The translations under genes and the position numbers were made by a program. From SIG622 sp045652245 (GTDB taxonomy: Bacteria > Bacillota > Clostridia > Oscillospirales > CAG-382): 64,000 bases of DNA. Below, piece after piece: positions 9,495-18,193 of this stretch. Every line of letters starts with the position of its first letter. Positions within the stretch are counted from its first letter, which is position 1. The stretch covers positions 62,001-126,000 of the forward strand of contig JAZRTY010000042.1 of the NCBI GenBank assembly GCA_045652245.1, read 5' to 3'. Under the pieces are notes generated by a model that was given only the letters and a program-made list of their open reading frames with translations, did no database searches and was not told the DNA's origin.

Positions 9495-11477
9495 ATGAAA
9501 AACAATAGAAAATTCCCTCTTATGCAGACTCATCTGGATTTTCATACATCTCCGGACATTAAAGGTATCGGAAAGAATTTTTCAAAGGAGAATTTTCAAG
9601 CTGCAATCAAGAAAGGTAACCTTGACAGCATAACTGTTTTTGCAAAATGTCACCACAGTATGTGCTATTATCCTACGAAGGTTGGCGTTATGCACCCACA
9701 CCTTGATTTTGATCTGACAGGTGCTATGGTTGATGCAGCACACGAAGTAGGTGTTCGTGCGCCTGTATATATTACTGCCGGTTGGTCGCATTATGACGCA
9801 CAAATGCACCCCGAATGGCACGCAGTTAATAAGCAGGAATATCAGGCTTCAATTAAACACGTTACCGAGCCGGAAGACAGAACAAAGCCCAAGCCTCACG
9901 TTCAATGGCAGCTTCTCTGCCTTAATGACGGGAACGGATATACAAAGCATATTTATGAGCTGACAGAAGAAATCTGTAAAAGATATAAAGAGCTTGACGG
10001 CTTGTTCTATGATATCTGTGCAATTGGTCCTGCGTGCTACTGTGAGTCGTGTCTTAAGGGTATGCAGGAAATGGGACTTAATGCCGAAAACGACGATGAC
10101 GCAAAAAAATACTTTATACTTAAGCGTCAGGCGTTTTTTGAAAAATGTGGAGAGATTTTAAAGAAATATCATCCCGAGGCCACGATATTCTTCAACGGCT
10201 GTGCAGGGCTGTATAATCCCCAATATCACGCATATCAGAGCCATTTTGAAATGGAAGACCTGCCTACTGCCTGGGGTGGCTATGATAAGCTGCCCCTCAG
10301 GGCTAAATACTTCGAGAGGAAAAACACGGGGCTTATCGGTATGACAGGTAAATTCCACCTCGACTGGGGCGAATTCGGTGGATTTAAATCCAAAGATGCT
10401 CTGAAATTCGAAGTTGCAACTATGGCACTTTACGGAGCAGGTGCTTCTGTTGGTGACCATATGCATCCGGATGGCGAAATGGAAATGCAGACCTACGAAA
10501 ATATAGGCTTTGCGTACAGGTATCTTGAGTCTATTGCACCCTACTGCTACGGTGGTGACTATATTGCAGATATCGGTATTTATATTTCGGAAGCAAGAGA
10601 TGCAAACGAAGGACTTTCAAATATTCTTCTTGAAAATCAACACGACTTCGGTCTTGTTACCGACAATGATTTTGAAAAGTTTGATACTGTGATTTTCCCC
10701 GGAAAATGTATCCTCAGCGACGAAGCTCTTGCTACTCTTGAGAAATATATTGACAATGGCGGGAAGGTAGTCCTTTTGGGCGATGCTCTTGTGAAGAATG
10801 GAAAGTTCCAGCTTGATTTCGGTGTTAAATATCTTGGTAAGAGTGAGTTTGACTGTGATTACATCATTCCTGCCGAGAAAAATGAGCTTCTTCCAGATGC
10901 TCCGTTGCTATGTAATTTTGCAGGACACAGAGTTGACGCCCCAAGCTGTCAGATAGTTGCCGAATCAATAGACCCCTATTTCAGCCGTACATATGAGCAT
11001 TTCTGCGGACACAAGAACACTCCTCACGACAAGAATTCAAAGCGTATTCCTGCTATTGTGAAAAATGGGAACATTGTTTATGTTTCACATGAGCTCACAT
11101 ATGAGTACCTTGCCTTCGGCTCAATATATCACAAGCGTTATTTTATGCTTGCACTCGGTCTTGTTTACGAAGGTGGCGTACTTCGTGTAGAAGGTCTCGG
11201 CTCTCAGGGAAGATGCACTATGATAGAACAGAAGGATCAGAACAGATACTGTATAAATATGGTATACGCAAGTCCCGTACAGCGAGGTAAAGCTTCAATT
11301 ATCGAGGATATTCTTCCTGTTTATAACATTAAGCTTTCGGTAAAAAACGACAAAACCGTAAAAAGGGTATATCTGCCTCTCGAAAATACCGAGCTTAAAT
11401 TTACTGTAAACGGTGACACGGTTGAATTTACAGTTCCGAAGCTTCATTGTCACGCATCGATAGTTATTGAATATTGA
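9495..11477 (+). CDS. Putative glycoside hydrolase, GHL6-like, with amidotransferase-like C-terminal half
   Basis: 660 aa. The start is placed at ATG 9495, which has AAGGAG five to six bases upstream; the in-frame ATG at 9462 lacks a ribosome site. The N-terminal half reads as a TIM-barrel hydrolase of the hypothetical glycosyl hydrolase 6 type (QTHLDFHTSPD, then FYDICAIGPACYCESCLKGM). The middle (about 380-450) resembles the class I glutamine-amidotransferase-like domain seen in beta-galactosidase trimerisation regions (DTVIFPGKCILSDEALATLEKYIDNGGK). No signal peptide is seen, so it should act on an imported glycoside. With the neighbouring AraC regulator and GH29 fucosidase it forms a small carbohydrate-use patch. 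The substrate is unknown. Confidence 0.7.
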   Translation: MKNNRKFPLMQTHLDFHTSPDIKGIGKNFSKENFQAAIKKGNLDSITVFAKCHHSMCYYPTKVGVMHPHLDFDLTGAMVDAAHEVGVRAPVYITAGWSHYDAQMHPEWHAVNKQEYQASIKHVTEPEDRTKPKPHVQWQLLCLNDGNGYTKHIYELTEEICKRYKELDGLFYDICAIGPACYCESCLKGMQEMGLNAENDDDAKKYFILKRQAFFEKCGEILKKYHPEATIFFNGCAGLYNPQYHAYQSHFEMEDLPTAWGGYDKLPLRAKYFERKNTGLIGMTGKFHLDWGEFGGFKSKDALKFEVATMALYGAGASVGDHMHPDGEMEMQTYENIGFAYRYLESIAPYCYGGDYIADIGIYISEARDANEGLSNILLENQHDFGLVTDNDFEKFDTVIFPGKCILSDEALATLEKYIDNGGKVVLLGDALVKNGKFQLDFGVKYLGKSEFDCDYIIPAEKNELLPDAPLLCNFAGHRVDAPSCQIVAESIDPYFSRTYEHFCGHKNTPHDKNSKRIPAIVKNGNIVYVSHELTYEYLAFGSIYHKRYFMLALGLVYEGGVLRVEGLGSQGRCTMIEQKDQNRYCINMVYASPVQRGKASIIEDILPVYNIKLSVKNDKTVKRVYLPLENTELKFTVNGDTVEFTVPKLHCHASIVIEY

Positions 11478-11490
11478 TTTTTAAAAAACA

Positions 11491-11526
11491 AAATGACAGT
11501 CTTCAGGTGCGAAGATTGTCATTTTT
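11491..11526. terminator. Bidirectional terminator between GHL6-like and AraC genes
   Basis: AAATGACAGTCTTC / GAAGATTGTCATTTTTT around a 6-nt loop (AGGTGC), with A-runs on one side and T-runs on the other. It serves the convergent genes on both strands. Confidence 0.85.
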
Positions 11527-11561
11527 TGTATAAACACAGTATTTATTTAAAATTTCAGCTT

Positions 11562-12374
11562 CTATATTCTGCTTACCTTATTATACATCCTGCGATATTC
11601 GCTGGGAGTCTTTCCGAAGTACTGACGGAAACGCCTTGAAAAATAGAACTGATCGCAAAAACCAAACTCATCACTTATTTTTTTAATTGAAGCATCTGTT
11701 TTTACTATCATAAATTCAGCCCTTTCAAATATCATCTCGTCTATGTATTTACCGATTGATTTGCCCATTTCTTTGCGAAACAGACTTGAGAGCTTGCTTT
11801 TTGATATAAACTGATTATTTGCAATATCGTCAACTTTAAGCTGCAACGACAGGTGCTGACTAATATATCTTATTGCTTTAACTGTTTCACCCGAATACTT
11901 ATCGCTCGGAAAGGCACTTATTTGCAGCTGCTCCATAAAGCTGAATATGCTCTCATTAATTATTGTACGGATTTTCACACTGTTTATAAAGCTTTCATCC
12001 TTAAAATATCCGAGAAGCCTCTGTGCCTTTTCCTCATCGAACGGAATACAGCCAAAGCTCTGTATTCCCTTGAAGAAATCTATTGTCCCACTGTCTGTAA
12101 CCGTTACGTGAAAATAAAGCTGATGCAATGATGAATCACACCAATAGTCGAAATGAAGTCCCTGAGGGATAAAATAACAATTTCCGCTTGTAAGTTTCAG
12201 AGTCTGATTTTGAGTTCTTATATACCCTTCTCCGCTGTAAATATAGTAAATCCTTGAAAATGGCGAGCATACGTTTTTTGCGTTCCATTTGCTTGACAGC
12301 TCGCAAAACCCGTTTTGTACGATTCTTATATCAATATTATTTGCTGCTCTGTAAGCCAGATTGTTTCTTTTCAT
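11562..12374 (-). CDS. AraC-family transcriptional regulator
   Basis: 270 aa from the ATG at 12374, preceded by GGAG at 8 nt. The N-terminal part is a cupin-like sensing domain (SGNCYFIPQGLHFDYW). The C-terminal 100 residues are the double helix-turn-helix of AraC proteins: LKVDDIANNQFISKSKLSSL, then IKKISDEFGFCDQFYFSRRF and GKTPSEYRRM. It lies between the GHL6-like gene and the GH29 gene and is divergent from the latter, so it probably activates one or both in response to a sugar. The 141-nt divergent region has a TATAAT toward GH29 but a poor -35 box, as expected for an activated promoter. Confidence 0.92.
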   Translation of the reverse strand: MKRNNLAYRAANNIDIRIVQNGFCELSSKWNAKNVCSPFSRIYYIYSGEGYIRTQNQTLKLTSGNCYFIPQGLHFDYWCDSSLHQLYFHVTVTDSGTIDFFKGIQSFGCIPFDEEKAQRLLGYFKDESFINSVKIRTIINESIFSFMEQLQISAFPSDKYSGETVKAIRYISQHLSLQLKVDDIANNQFISKSKLSSLFRKEMGKSIGKYIDEMIFERAEFMIVKTDASIKKISDEFGFCDQFYFSRRFRQYFGKTPSEYRRMYNKVSRI

Positions 12375-12515
12375 GTTCAAATCTCCATATTTTATAGTGA
12401 AAAATCCATAGACTATTACCACTTTTTATGCTATAATGAGAATAGAAATCCATGTATACATTATATAACACATTTTATGGCATTTCAAGACTTTATTTTT
12501 AAAGGAGTGTTAATT

Positions 12516-13841
12516 ATGTCAAGCTATGTAACAAGAAAAACCCCCGGCGACACAGCCTGGTTTACCCACGACCGTTTTGGTATGTTCATTCACTTCGGGC
12601 TTTTTTCAATGCCTGCAAGACACGAATGGATAAAGCAGCGTGAAAAAATTTCAGAGGAGCACTACGACAAGTATTTTGAGCACTTCAATCCCGACCTTTA
12701 TGACCCGAAGGAATGGGCAAGACAGGCAAAGGCTGCCGGAATGAAGTATGCAGTTTTTACAACAAAGCATCACGAGGGCTTCTGTCTGTTTGACACAAAG
12801 TACACAGACTATAATGTTATGAATACCCCCTACGGCAAGGATGTTGTAAAGGAATATGTTGAAGCCTTCCGTGCTGAAGGTCTGCGTGTCGGACTTTACT
12901 ATTCTCTTATCGACTGGCATCATCCGGAATTTCCGTATGATACAATCCACCCGAGACTCGGTGACGAGAACTCAAAGGAGGAAAGCGACAAGAGAGATAT
13001 GAGAAAGTACGCCGAGTACATGAGAAATCAGGTTACCGAGCTTCTGACAAACTACGGCAAAATCGACATTATGTGGTTTGACTTTTCATATCCTCACTAC
13101 AAAATGGAGGGCAAATACTCCTGGGCAAAGGGTAAAGGTAAGGATGACTGGGAATCCGAAAAGCTGCTTGCTCTTGCAAGAAGCATTCAGCCACATCTTA
13201 TTATCGATAACCGTACAGGAATTGAGCAGGACCTCTGGACTCCCGAGCAGTATCAGCCTATGAACTGGGTGCGCCACAAGGAAACAGGCGAGCTTGTTAC
13301 ATGGGAAGCTTGTCATACCTTCTCAGGCTCCTGGGGCTATCACAGAGATGAGTCAACATGGAAAGCACCCGAAGTACTTATCGGACTTCTTGTAAATACT
13401 GTATCCCGTGGCGGTAACCTGCTTATGAATGTAGGTCCTACGGCACGTGGCTGTATTGACTACAGAGCCGAGGATTCACTCAAAGTTTACGCTGACTGGA
13501 TGAAATATCATTCACGTTCAATTTACGGCTGTACTATGGCTGAACCGGAATTTGTAGAGCCCCGTGGTTGTCGTTTTACGCAGTCGGTTGACGGTAAACG
13601 CCTTTATATTCACCTTTGTGAATATCCGTACAGATACCTTGAGCTTCCGGGCTTTGCAGGCAAGGTTGATTATGCACAGCTTCTTTATGACGGAAGTGAG
13701 CTTAAGATGACAGAAAAAGCACCTAAGCTTATTGCAGCCGGTGAAGGTTCTCAGTCTGAATCTGACGACCTGCTTGTAGTTGAGCTTCCTTACACAAAGC
13801 CCCCTGTGCTTGTGCCTGTTGTTGAGCTTTTCTTAAAGTGA
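12516..13841 (+). CDS. Alpha-L-fucosidase, GH29
   Basis: 441 aa from ATG 12516, with AAAGGAG 8 nt upstream; an in-frame extension to 12315 has no ribosome site and overlaps the divergent promoter region. Family GH29 signatures are clear: WFTHDRFGMFIHFGLFSMPA near the N-terminus, TTKHHEGFCLFDTKYTDYN (83-101) and IDIMWFDFSYP, where D189 is the expected catalytic nucleophile. NLLMNVGPTARG is also typical. No signal peptide is visible, so it should act in the cytoplasm, releasing fucose from imported glycans. It is divergent from the AraC-type regulator. Confidence 0.92.
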   Translation: MSSYVTRKTPGDTAWFTHDRFGMFIHFGLFSMPARHEWIKQREKISEEHYDKYFEHFNPDLYDPKEWARQAKAAGMKYAVFTTKHHEGFCLFDTKYTDYNVMNTPYGKDVVKEYVEAFRAEGLRVGLYYSLIDWHHPEFPYDTIHPRLGDENSKEESDKRDMRKYAEYMRNQVTELLTNYGKIDIMWFDFSYPHYKMEGKYSWAKGKGKDDWESEKLLALARSIQPHLIIDNRTGIEQDLWTPEQYQPMNWVRHKETGELVTWEACHTFSGSWGYHRDESTWKAPEVLIGLLVNTVSRGGNLLMNVGPTARGCIDYRAEDSLKVYADWMKYHSRSIYGCTMAEPEFVEPRGCRFTQSVDGKRLYIHLCEYPYRYLELPGFAGKVDYAQLLYDGSELKMTEKAPKLIAAGEGSQSESDDLLVVELPYTKPPVLVPVVELFLK

Positions 13842-13852
13842 TACTATAAACT

Positions 13853-13893
13853 AAAAAAGAAAAACGGCTTTTTAAGCCGTTTTTCTTTTTGTC
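13853..13893. terminator. Bidirectional terminator between GH29 and the V-ATPase operon
   Basis: AAAAACGGCTT / AAGCCGTTTTT with a 3-nt loop, A-rich before and TTTTTCTTTTT after. It ends the fucosidase gene and, on the other strand, the ATPase operon. Confidence 0.9.
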
Positions 13894-13900
13894 TGTTTCT

Positions 13901-14326
13901 TTATCCCAACGCAACCATACTGAAAACAAGTGCGAAAAGTGCTACCGTTTCACAAAGACCTACAACTGTAATGTACTGTGAAAAGCCTTTTCCGGTTTCA
14001 GCAAGAGCGTCTGCACCGGCAGCACCTGCTTTTCCCTGGAAAACGGCAGAAATTGCCATTACAAGACCTGATGCAATTCCAAGTCCCAGCAAAAATGCCG
14101 GGTCTGCAGAGGATGCCTTCATCTGCTGCATAAGAAGAAAGCCGTAAATTGTCTGTGTAAGAGGAGCACCTGCAAAAACAGTAAGAATAAACGGTGCTGC
14201 TTTATTACTCATGTAACACTTCTTCCACGCACCGATTGATGCCTGTCCTGCGATACCTATACCGATGGCAGAACCAATTGCTGCAATGCCCATAGCGAAT
14301 GCTGTTGATAATAATCCGAAATTCAT
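13901..14326 (-). CDS. ntpK: V-type ATPase subunit K (c-ring proteolipid)
   Basis: 141 aa with four membrane segments, that is, two fused hairpins. Only the last segment carries the ion-binding glutamate (E126 in VVGLCETVALF). Residues matching the sodium site of the Enterococcus hirae NtpK ring are present: T57-Q58 in PLTQTIYGF, Q97 in VFQGKAGAAG and E126. This suggests Na+ rather than H+ coupling, an inference from motif only. It is the last gene of the operon, followed by a terminator. Confidence 0.93.
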   Translation of the reverse strand: MNFGLLSTAFAMGIAAIGSAIGIGIAGQASIGAWKKCYMSNKAAPFILTVFAGAPLTQTIYGFLLMQQMKASSADPAFLLGLGIASGLVMAISAVFQGKAGAAGADALAETGKGFSQYITVVGLCETVALFALVFSMVALG

Positions 14327-14346
14327 AATAATTCTCCTTTATATAT

Positions 14347-16248
14347 TTATTCTTCAAATGGTTTAAATTTATGTCCACTCCAGGACATATCAAGGTGCGA
14401 AGAAAATTCCAGGGTATTAAGTCTTATCCCGTGTACAATAACCGACAGTACATTAAGGACCATATTAAGTCCATGACCAAATACAAGAAGTACAATGGCA
14501 AGCACCATAAACATAAAGTTGCCTAAGAATGGGCCTGCCAGCTCATTTACCGTTGCAGATATTGCCGCACCGGCAAGTCCTACTGCCCACAGACGTATAT
14601 AGGACACAATATCCGAAAATACATTTACGACGCCCAGCAATACCGACACAATATTCGTAAGGCTTGAAAGGATAGATTTGATTATGTTTCCTTCGTAGTT
14701 TGAGAACACAAAGCTCATAACAAATCCCACACCTATAAGTGCAATCGAACCAGTACCCACAGGAATACCGCCAAGAACAAGTCCGAAGCTGAATACCTGT
14801 GCGTTTACAACAAGACTCAGCACGAGGTAATAAATGCCGACAAGCTGCAATATTGAGCCTATATCGCCAAGCATTTTAAGCGAGCCCTTGTTTCGCACAG
14901 CACCCTTGATATGTGCTACGGTCAGCTGTACAAGCGCCAGCGAAAAACAGAATATCTGCAGATTCTGTGCAGTTGTAAGGCCTATACCGTCGTTTGTCCA
15001 GGGCAGGCTCCAGATTTTGTCTGCATAGACATTCGAAATCACAGGTACCGACAAGGCTTTGAGCCATTGTGGCAGCTGTTCGGGGGACAATCCAAACCAG
15101 GTACAGGTAAGAGTTCCCCACAACACTGTTGAAAGTCCGAAAAGCCCGACAAGCAAAAATGCAGGGGGAATCGTTTTTTTACAAATCAGTGATTTTATAA
15201 TCGGAATCGCAGCAACGGCACATATAAACAAGCCATATCCACCGTCTCCGAAAATGATTCCGAAGAATATGAGTATAAACGCCAGAAACCAACCTGAAAT
15301 ATCATACTCGAAATATCCCGGAACAGTACCCAGAAAATCGGTAAGAGGATAAATAAGACTTACAAGCTTGTTGTTTTTCAGCTTTGTTGGAACATTATCC
15401 TCGAAAGATGGGTCCTGAACAAGCAATCCCCAGGAGCTTTCCTTTGCCGTCTGTTTTAATTTTTCAAGCGCCTCTTCCTCAACATAGCCTTCAAAGTAAG
15501 CAACAGAAGCTGCATTCTCTTGAGTGTCCGACAAAACCTCCGAGCTCATACCTGTTTTATAGGTTTCAAACTCAACTTCCTTTTCAATAGCCACTATGGC
15601 ATTTTTCATAGCCTCTGTGTAACAGGAATACGAGGCTATCGTACTGTCTATTTCCCCTATTCTCTCCGTAAATCCGGCAATTTTTTGTCTCATACTTGCA
15701 CTTGAGCTTTTCGGAAGAGTCAGCCGGTAAGCACTTAAAGAGGCTTCGGCTTCGCAAGTGTCCTTCCAGAGTAGAAATTTGACTGTTGATTTGTCCATAA
15801 AGAGCCTTACAGTTTTTAAAGAATCGGAAAGTGCCAGATATTCTTTTTTTGGCATCTGGTACAGCTCAAGCTCGACTCCTCTTTCCTGTAATTCACGTAT
15901 GCTGTCGGGTTCGATATCCCCCCAGCCCTTCAGGCGTTCAAGCTCGTTGCTAAGCGCTGCCCTCTCGGAAAGGCATTCACCTTTCTCGACATTAAGCTTA
16001 TCAATTTCATATGCAAGCTCCAGGACTTTAGCTGTATCCGCTTCAGTCTGCTCTGCACCTTTAGCTTTTCCGACGCAGAAGATTGCACGCTCAAGCAACG
16101 CAATTTGCTCCTTATAGCTATTGAGCTTTTCACCGAAGCCCTCGCTTATTTCAACATGAACAATACCGAGACTTCGAAGCTTTTTCAGAGTTTCTTCTTT
16201 TTTATCTGCCATTGTTATGAGAGAAATTTTTTTCATAGGCACTATCAT
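14347..16248 (-). CDS. ntpI: V-type ATPase subunit I (a-subunit, membrane stator)
   Basis: 633 aa. A long cytoplasmic, partly coiled-coil N-terminal half (MIVPMKKISLITMADKKEET) is followed by about seven membrane helices from residue 315 onward (FLAFILIFFGIIFGDGGYG). The conserved arginine region lies in DIVSYIRLWAVGLAGAAI. This subunit carries the ion half-channels against the K ring and joins the ring to the peripheral stalks. It overlaps the D-subunit gene by 4 nt, which indicates translational coupling. Confidence 0.94.
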   Translation of the reverse strand: MIVPMKKISLITMADKKEETLKKLRSLGIVHVEISEGFGEKLNSYKEQIALLERAIFCVGKAKGAEQTEADTAKVLELAYEIDKLNVEKGECLSERAALSNELERLKGWGDIEPDSIRELQERGVELELYQMPKKEYLALSDSLKTVRLFMDKSTVKFLLWKDTCEAEASLSAYRLTLPKSSSASMRQKIAGFTERIGEIDSTIASYSCYTEAMKNAIVAIEKEVEFETYKTGMSSEVLSDTQENAASVAYFEGYVEEEALEKLKQTAKESSWGLLVQDPSFEDNVPTKLKNNKLVSLIYPLTDFLGTVPGYFEYDISGWFLAFILIFFGIIFGDGGYGLFICAVAAIPIIKSLICKKTIPPAFLLVGLFGLSTVLWGTLTCTWFGLSPEQLPQWLKALSVPVISNVYADKIWSLPWTNDGIGLTTAQNLQIFCFSLALVQLTVAHIKGAVRNKGSLKMLGDIGSILQLVGIYYLVLSLVVNAQVFSFGLVLGGIPVGTGSIALIGVGFVMSFVFSNYEGNIIKSILSSLTNIVSVLLGVVNVFSDIVSYIRLWAVGLAGAAISATVNELAGPFLGNFMFMVLAIVLLVFGHGLNMVLNVLSVIVHGIRLNTLEFSSHLDMSWSGHKFKPFEE

Positions 16249-16877
16249 AATGAATACACCTGCCTTTCAGTTGCCGATTCATTACGAAGGGCTATTTTTC
16301 GTTTGGATATTTTAGAACGAACTACGGCACTGACCTGCTGGTCTGCAAGGTAAATTGATATTTTTTTAATATTTGCCTCGGTTTCGGGAATTTTTACCTT
16401 CTCAAACAGGTTAACTCGCTGAGAGGTTGCAAGAAGCTCTGCCTGCAAAAGTCTTACCTGTTCATCCAGCACCTCTGCCTCAAGATCAAGCGACATTGCC
16501 TTTTCCATATGAGCAGCAGCTATATCCACCCAAAGCGGTGTACTGTATAAATCATAGTCACCCCTTGTAAAATCAGCTCCCTCAAAGGTAGGAATATCAA
16601 CGCCTGCAATATTTCCCTTGCCTTTTCGGATGTTGCTCACCGTAATAATACCATCCGGAAAGGCATCCTTTTCACTAAATACGGCAATCCAATCTAAAAA
16701 GCCAGCTTCAAGCTCAGCCTTTTGCTTTCTGACTGCACCGGCTTTGGTTTCAATTGTGTAAATTTCTGATTGGAGCTGTTGCTTTTTGAGTGTCAGGGTC
16801 GGCAAATATCTGCGATACATCTTAAGAGCATCCTTTTGTACCTTTAATTCATTTTTAGTTAATTTGATTTTTGCCAA
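16245..16877 (-). CDS. ntpD: V-type ATPase subunit D (central stalk)
   Basis: 210 aa, mostly alpha-helical, with the typical start MAKIKLTKNELKVQKDALKMY and a C-terminal helix that would complete the rotor coiled coil. Subunit D turns inside the A3B3 head and transmits torque to the K ring. It lies 14 nt after subunit B and overlaps subunit I by 4 nt. No subunit F gene, its usual partner, is seen in the operon. Confidence 0.93.
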   Translation of the reverse strand: MAKIKLTKNELKVQKDALKMYRRYLPTLTLKKQQLQSEIYTIETKAGAVRKQKAELEAGFLDWIAVFSEKDAFPDGIITVSNIRKGKGNIAGVDIPTFEGADFTRGDYDLYSTPLWVDIAAAHMEKAMSLDLEAEVLDEQVRLLQAELLATSQRVNLFEKVKIPETEANIKKISIYLADQQVSAVVRSKISKRKIALRNESATERQVYSL

Positions 16878-16891
16878 AATACCGGACCCCC

Positions 16892-18193
16892 TTATCCTTC
16901 AGGCCAAAATTCATCAGTAAGGTCTGATTTAATTCCGGTTTCATCCTTTTCGAAGCAGTCTGCTAAAATTTCCCATCCCAAATCAAGTGCTTTTTCAAGA
17001 GAAAGATTAACCGACAAATCCATAAGCTTATTTTCAAAAAGCTCGCCGTATTTCAGTAGCTTTTCATCCCATCGGCTCATGGAAAAGCCCATGTTTTTCT
17101 TTTCAAGAGTTTCCTTATAAGAAGAATACATACGAATCATCGCATCCATAAGAGCACGATGGTCTTTTCTTGTTTTGCCGTTAACGTTTTGCTTAAGTCT
17201 TGAAAGAGAACCAAAGGGTTCAATTCTGCCACCCTTGAGATAATACTGTCCCTCGGTAATATATCCTGTATTATCGGGAACGGGATGTGTTACGTCATCA
17301 CCGGGCATAGTTGTTACTGCAAGAACGGTTACAGAACCCGAATTGGCAAAGTCAACTGCCTTTTCATAACGGGAAGCAAGCTGCGAATAAAGGTCGCCGG
17401 GGTATCCTCGGTTTGACGGAACCTGCTCCTGCGTTATGGCAATTTCCTTCATTGCATCTGCAAAGTTTGTCATATCGGTAAGCAACACTAACACGTCCTT
17501 GTTCTGCAGAGCAAACTGTTCGGCTACTGCCAGAGCCATATCGGGAATCATCATACATTCAACCGTCGGATCGGAAGCCGTATGAATAAACATAACAGTC
17601 TTACTGAGTGCCCCACCCTTTGAAAGCTCGTCCTTAAAGTACAGAAAATCATCGTATTTAAGTCCCATACCACCAAGAACTATTACATCTGCTTCTGCCT
17701 GCATGGCAATTCTTGCAAGAAGCTGATTGTAGGGTTCTCCGGAAATAGAGAAAATCGGAAGTTTCTGGGATACAACCAAAGTGTTGAACATATCAATCAT
17801 CGGGATATTTGTTCTCATCATACGACCGGCAAGGATTCGCTTTGTGGGGTTTACCGAAGGACCTCCTATAGACCGCATATTATCGGTAAGTGCAGGGCCC
17901 TTATCCCTGGGCTCACCCGAACCGTTAAAGATACGTCCCAGCAAATCCTCGCTGAAGGATACACGCATTTCGTGTCCGAGAAAACGCACTTCATCACCGG
18001 TTGAAATACCCTGACCACCTGCAAATACCTGCAGAGAAACAACATCACCGTCAATCTTGTTAACCTGTGCCAACGACTTTCCGAAACGGGTATTGATCTG
18101 AGCAAGCTCATTATACCTGACACCTGTAGCTTTTACGGTAATAACGCTGCCAATGATGGATTCAATTCGGTTATATACTTTACTCATTCTCAT
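16892..18193 (-). CDS. ntpB: V-type ATPase subunit B (non-catalytic)
   Basis: 433 aa, the standard length. It has the beta-barrel N-terminal domain (VITVKATGVRYNELAQI) and a nucleotide-binding domain in which the P-loop is replaced by ISGEPYNQLLARIA, as normal for regulatory B subunits. VPSNRGYPGDLYSQLASRYE is a strong signature. It overlaps the A-subunit gene by 4 nt. It forms the A3B3 head together with subunit A. Confidence 0.96.
   Translation of the reverse strand: MRMSKVYNRIESIIGSVITVKATGVRYNELAQINTRFGKSLAQVNKIDGDVVSLQVFAGGQGISTGDEVRFLGHEMRVSFSEDLLGRIFNGSGEPRDKGPALTDNMRSIGGPSVNPTKRILAGRMMRTNIPMIDMFNTLVVSQKLPIFSISGEPYNQLLARIAMQAEADVIVLGGMGLKYDDFLYFKDELSKGGALSKTVMFIHTASDPTVECMMIPDMALAVAEQFALQNKDVLVLLTDMTNFADAMKEIAITQEQVPSNRGYPGDLYSQLASRYEKAVDFANSGSVTVLAVTTMPGDDVTHPVPDNTGYITEGQYYLKGGRIEPFGSLSRLKQNVNGKTRKDHRALMDAMIRMYSSYKETLEKKNMGFSMSRWDEKLLKYGELFENKLMDLSVNLSLEKALDLGWEILADCFEKDETGIKSDLTDEFWPEG

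Noticed and set aside
12315..12515. N-terminal extension of the fucosidase to 12315
   Set aside because: It overlaps the divergent promoter region and the AraC start, has no ribosome site, and the GH29 domain begins right after the ATG at 12516.
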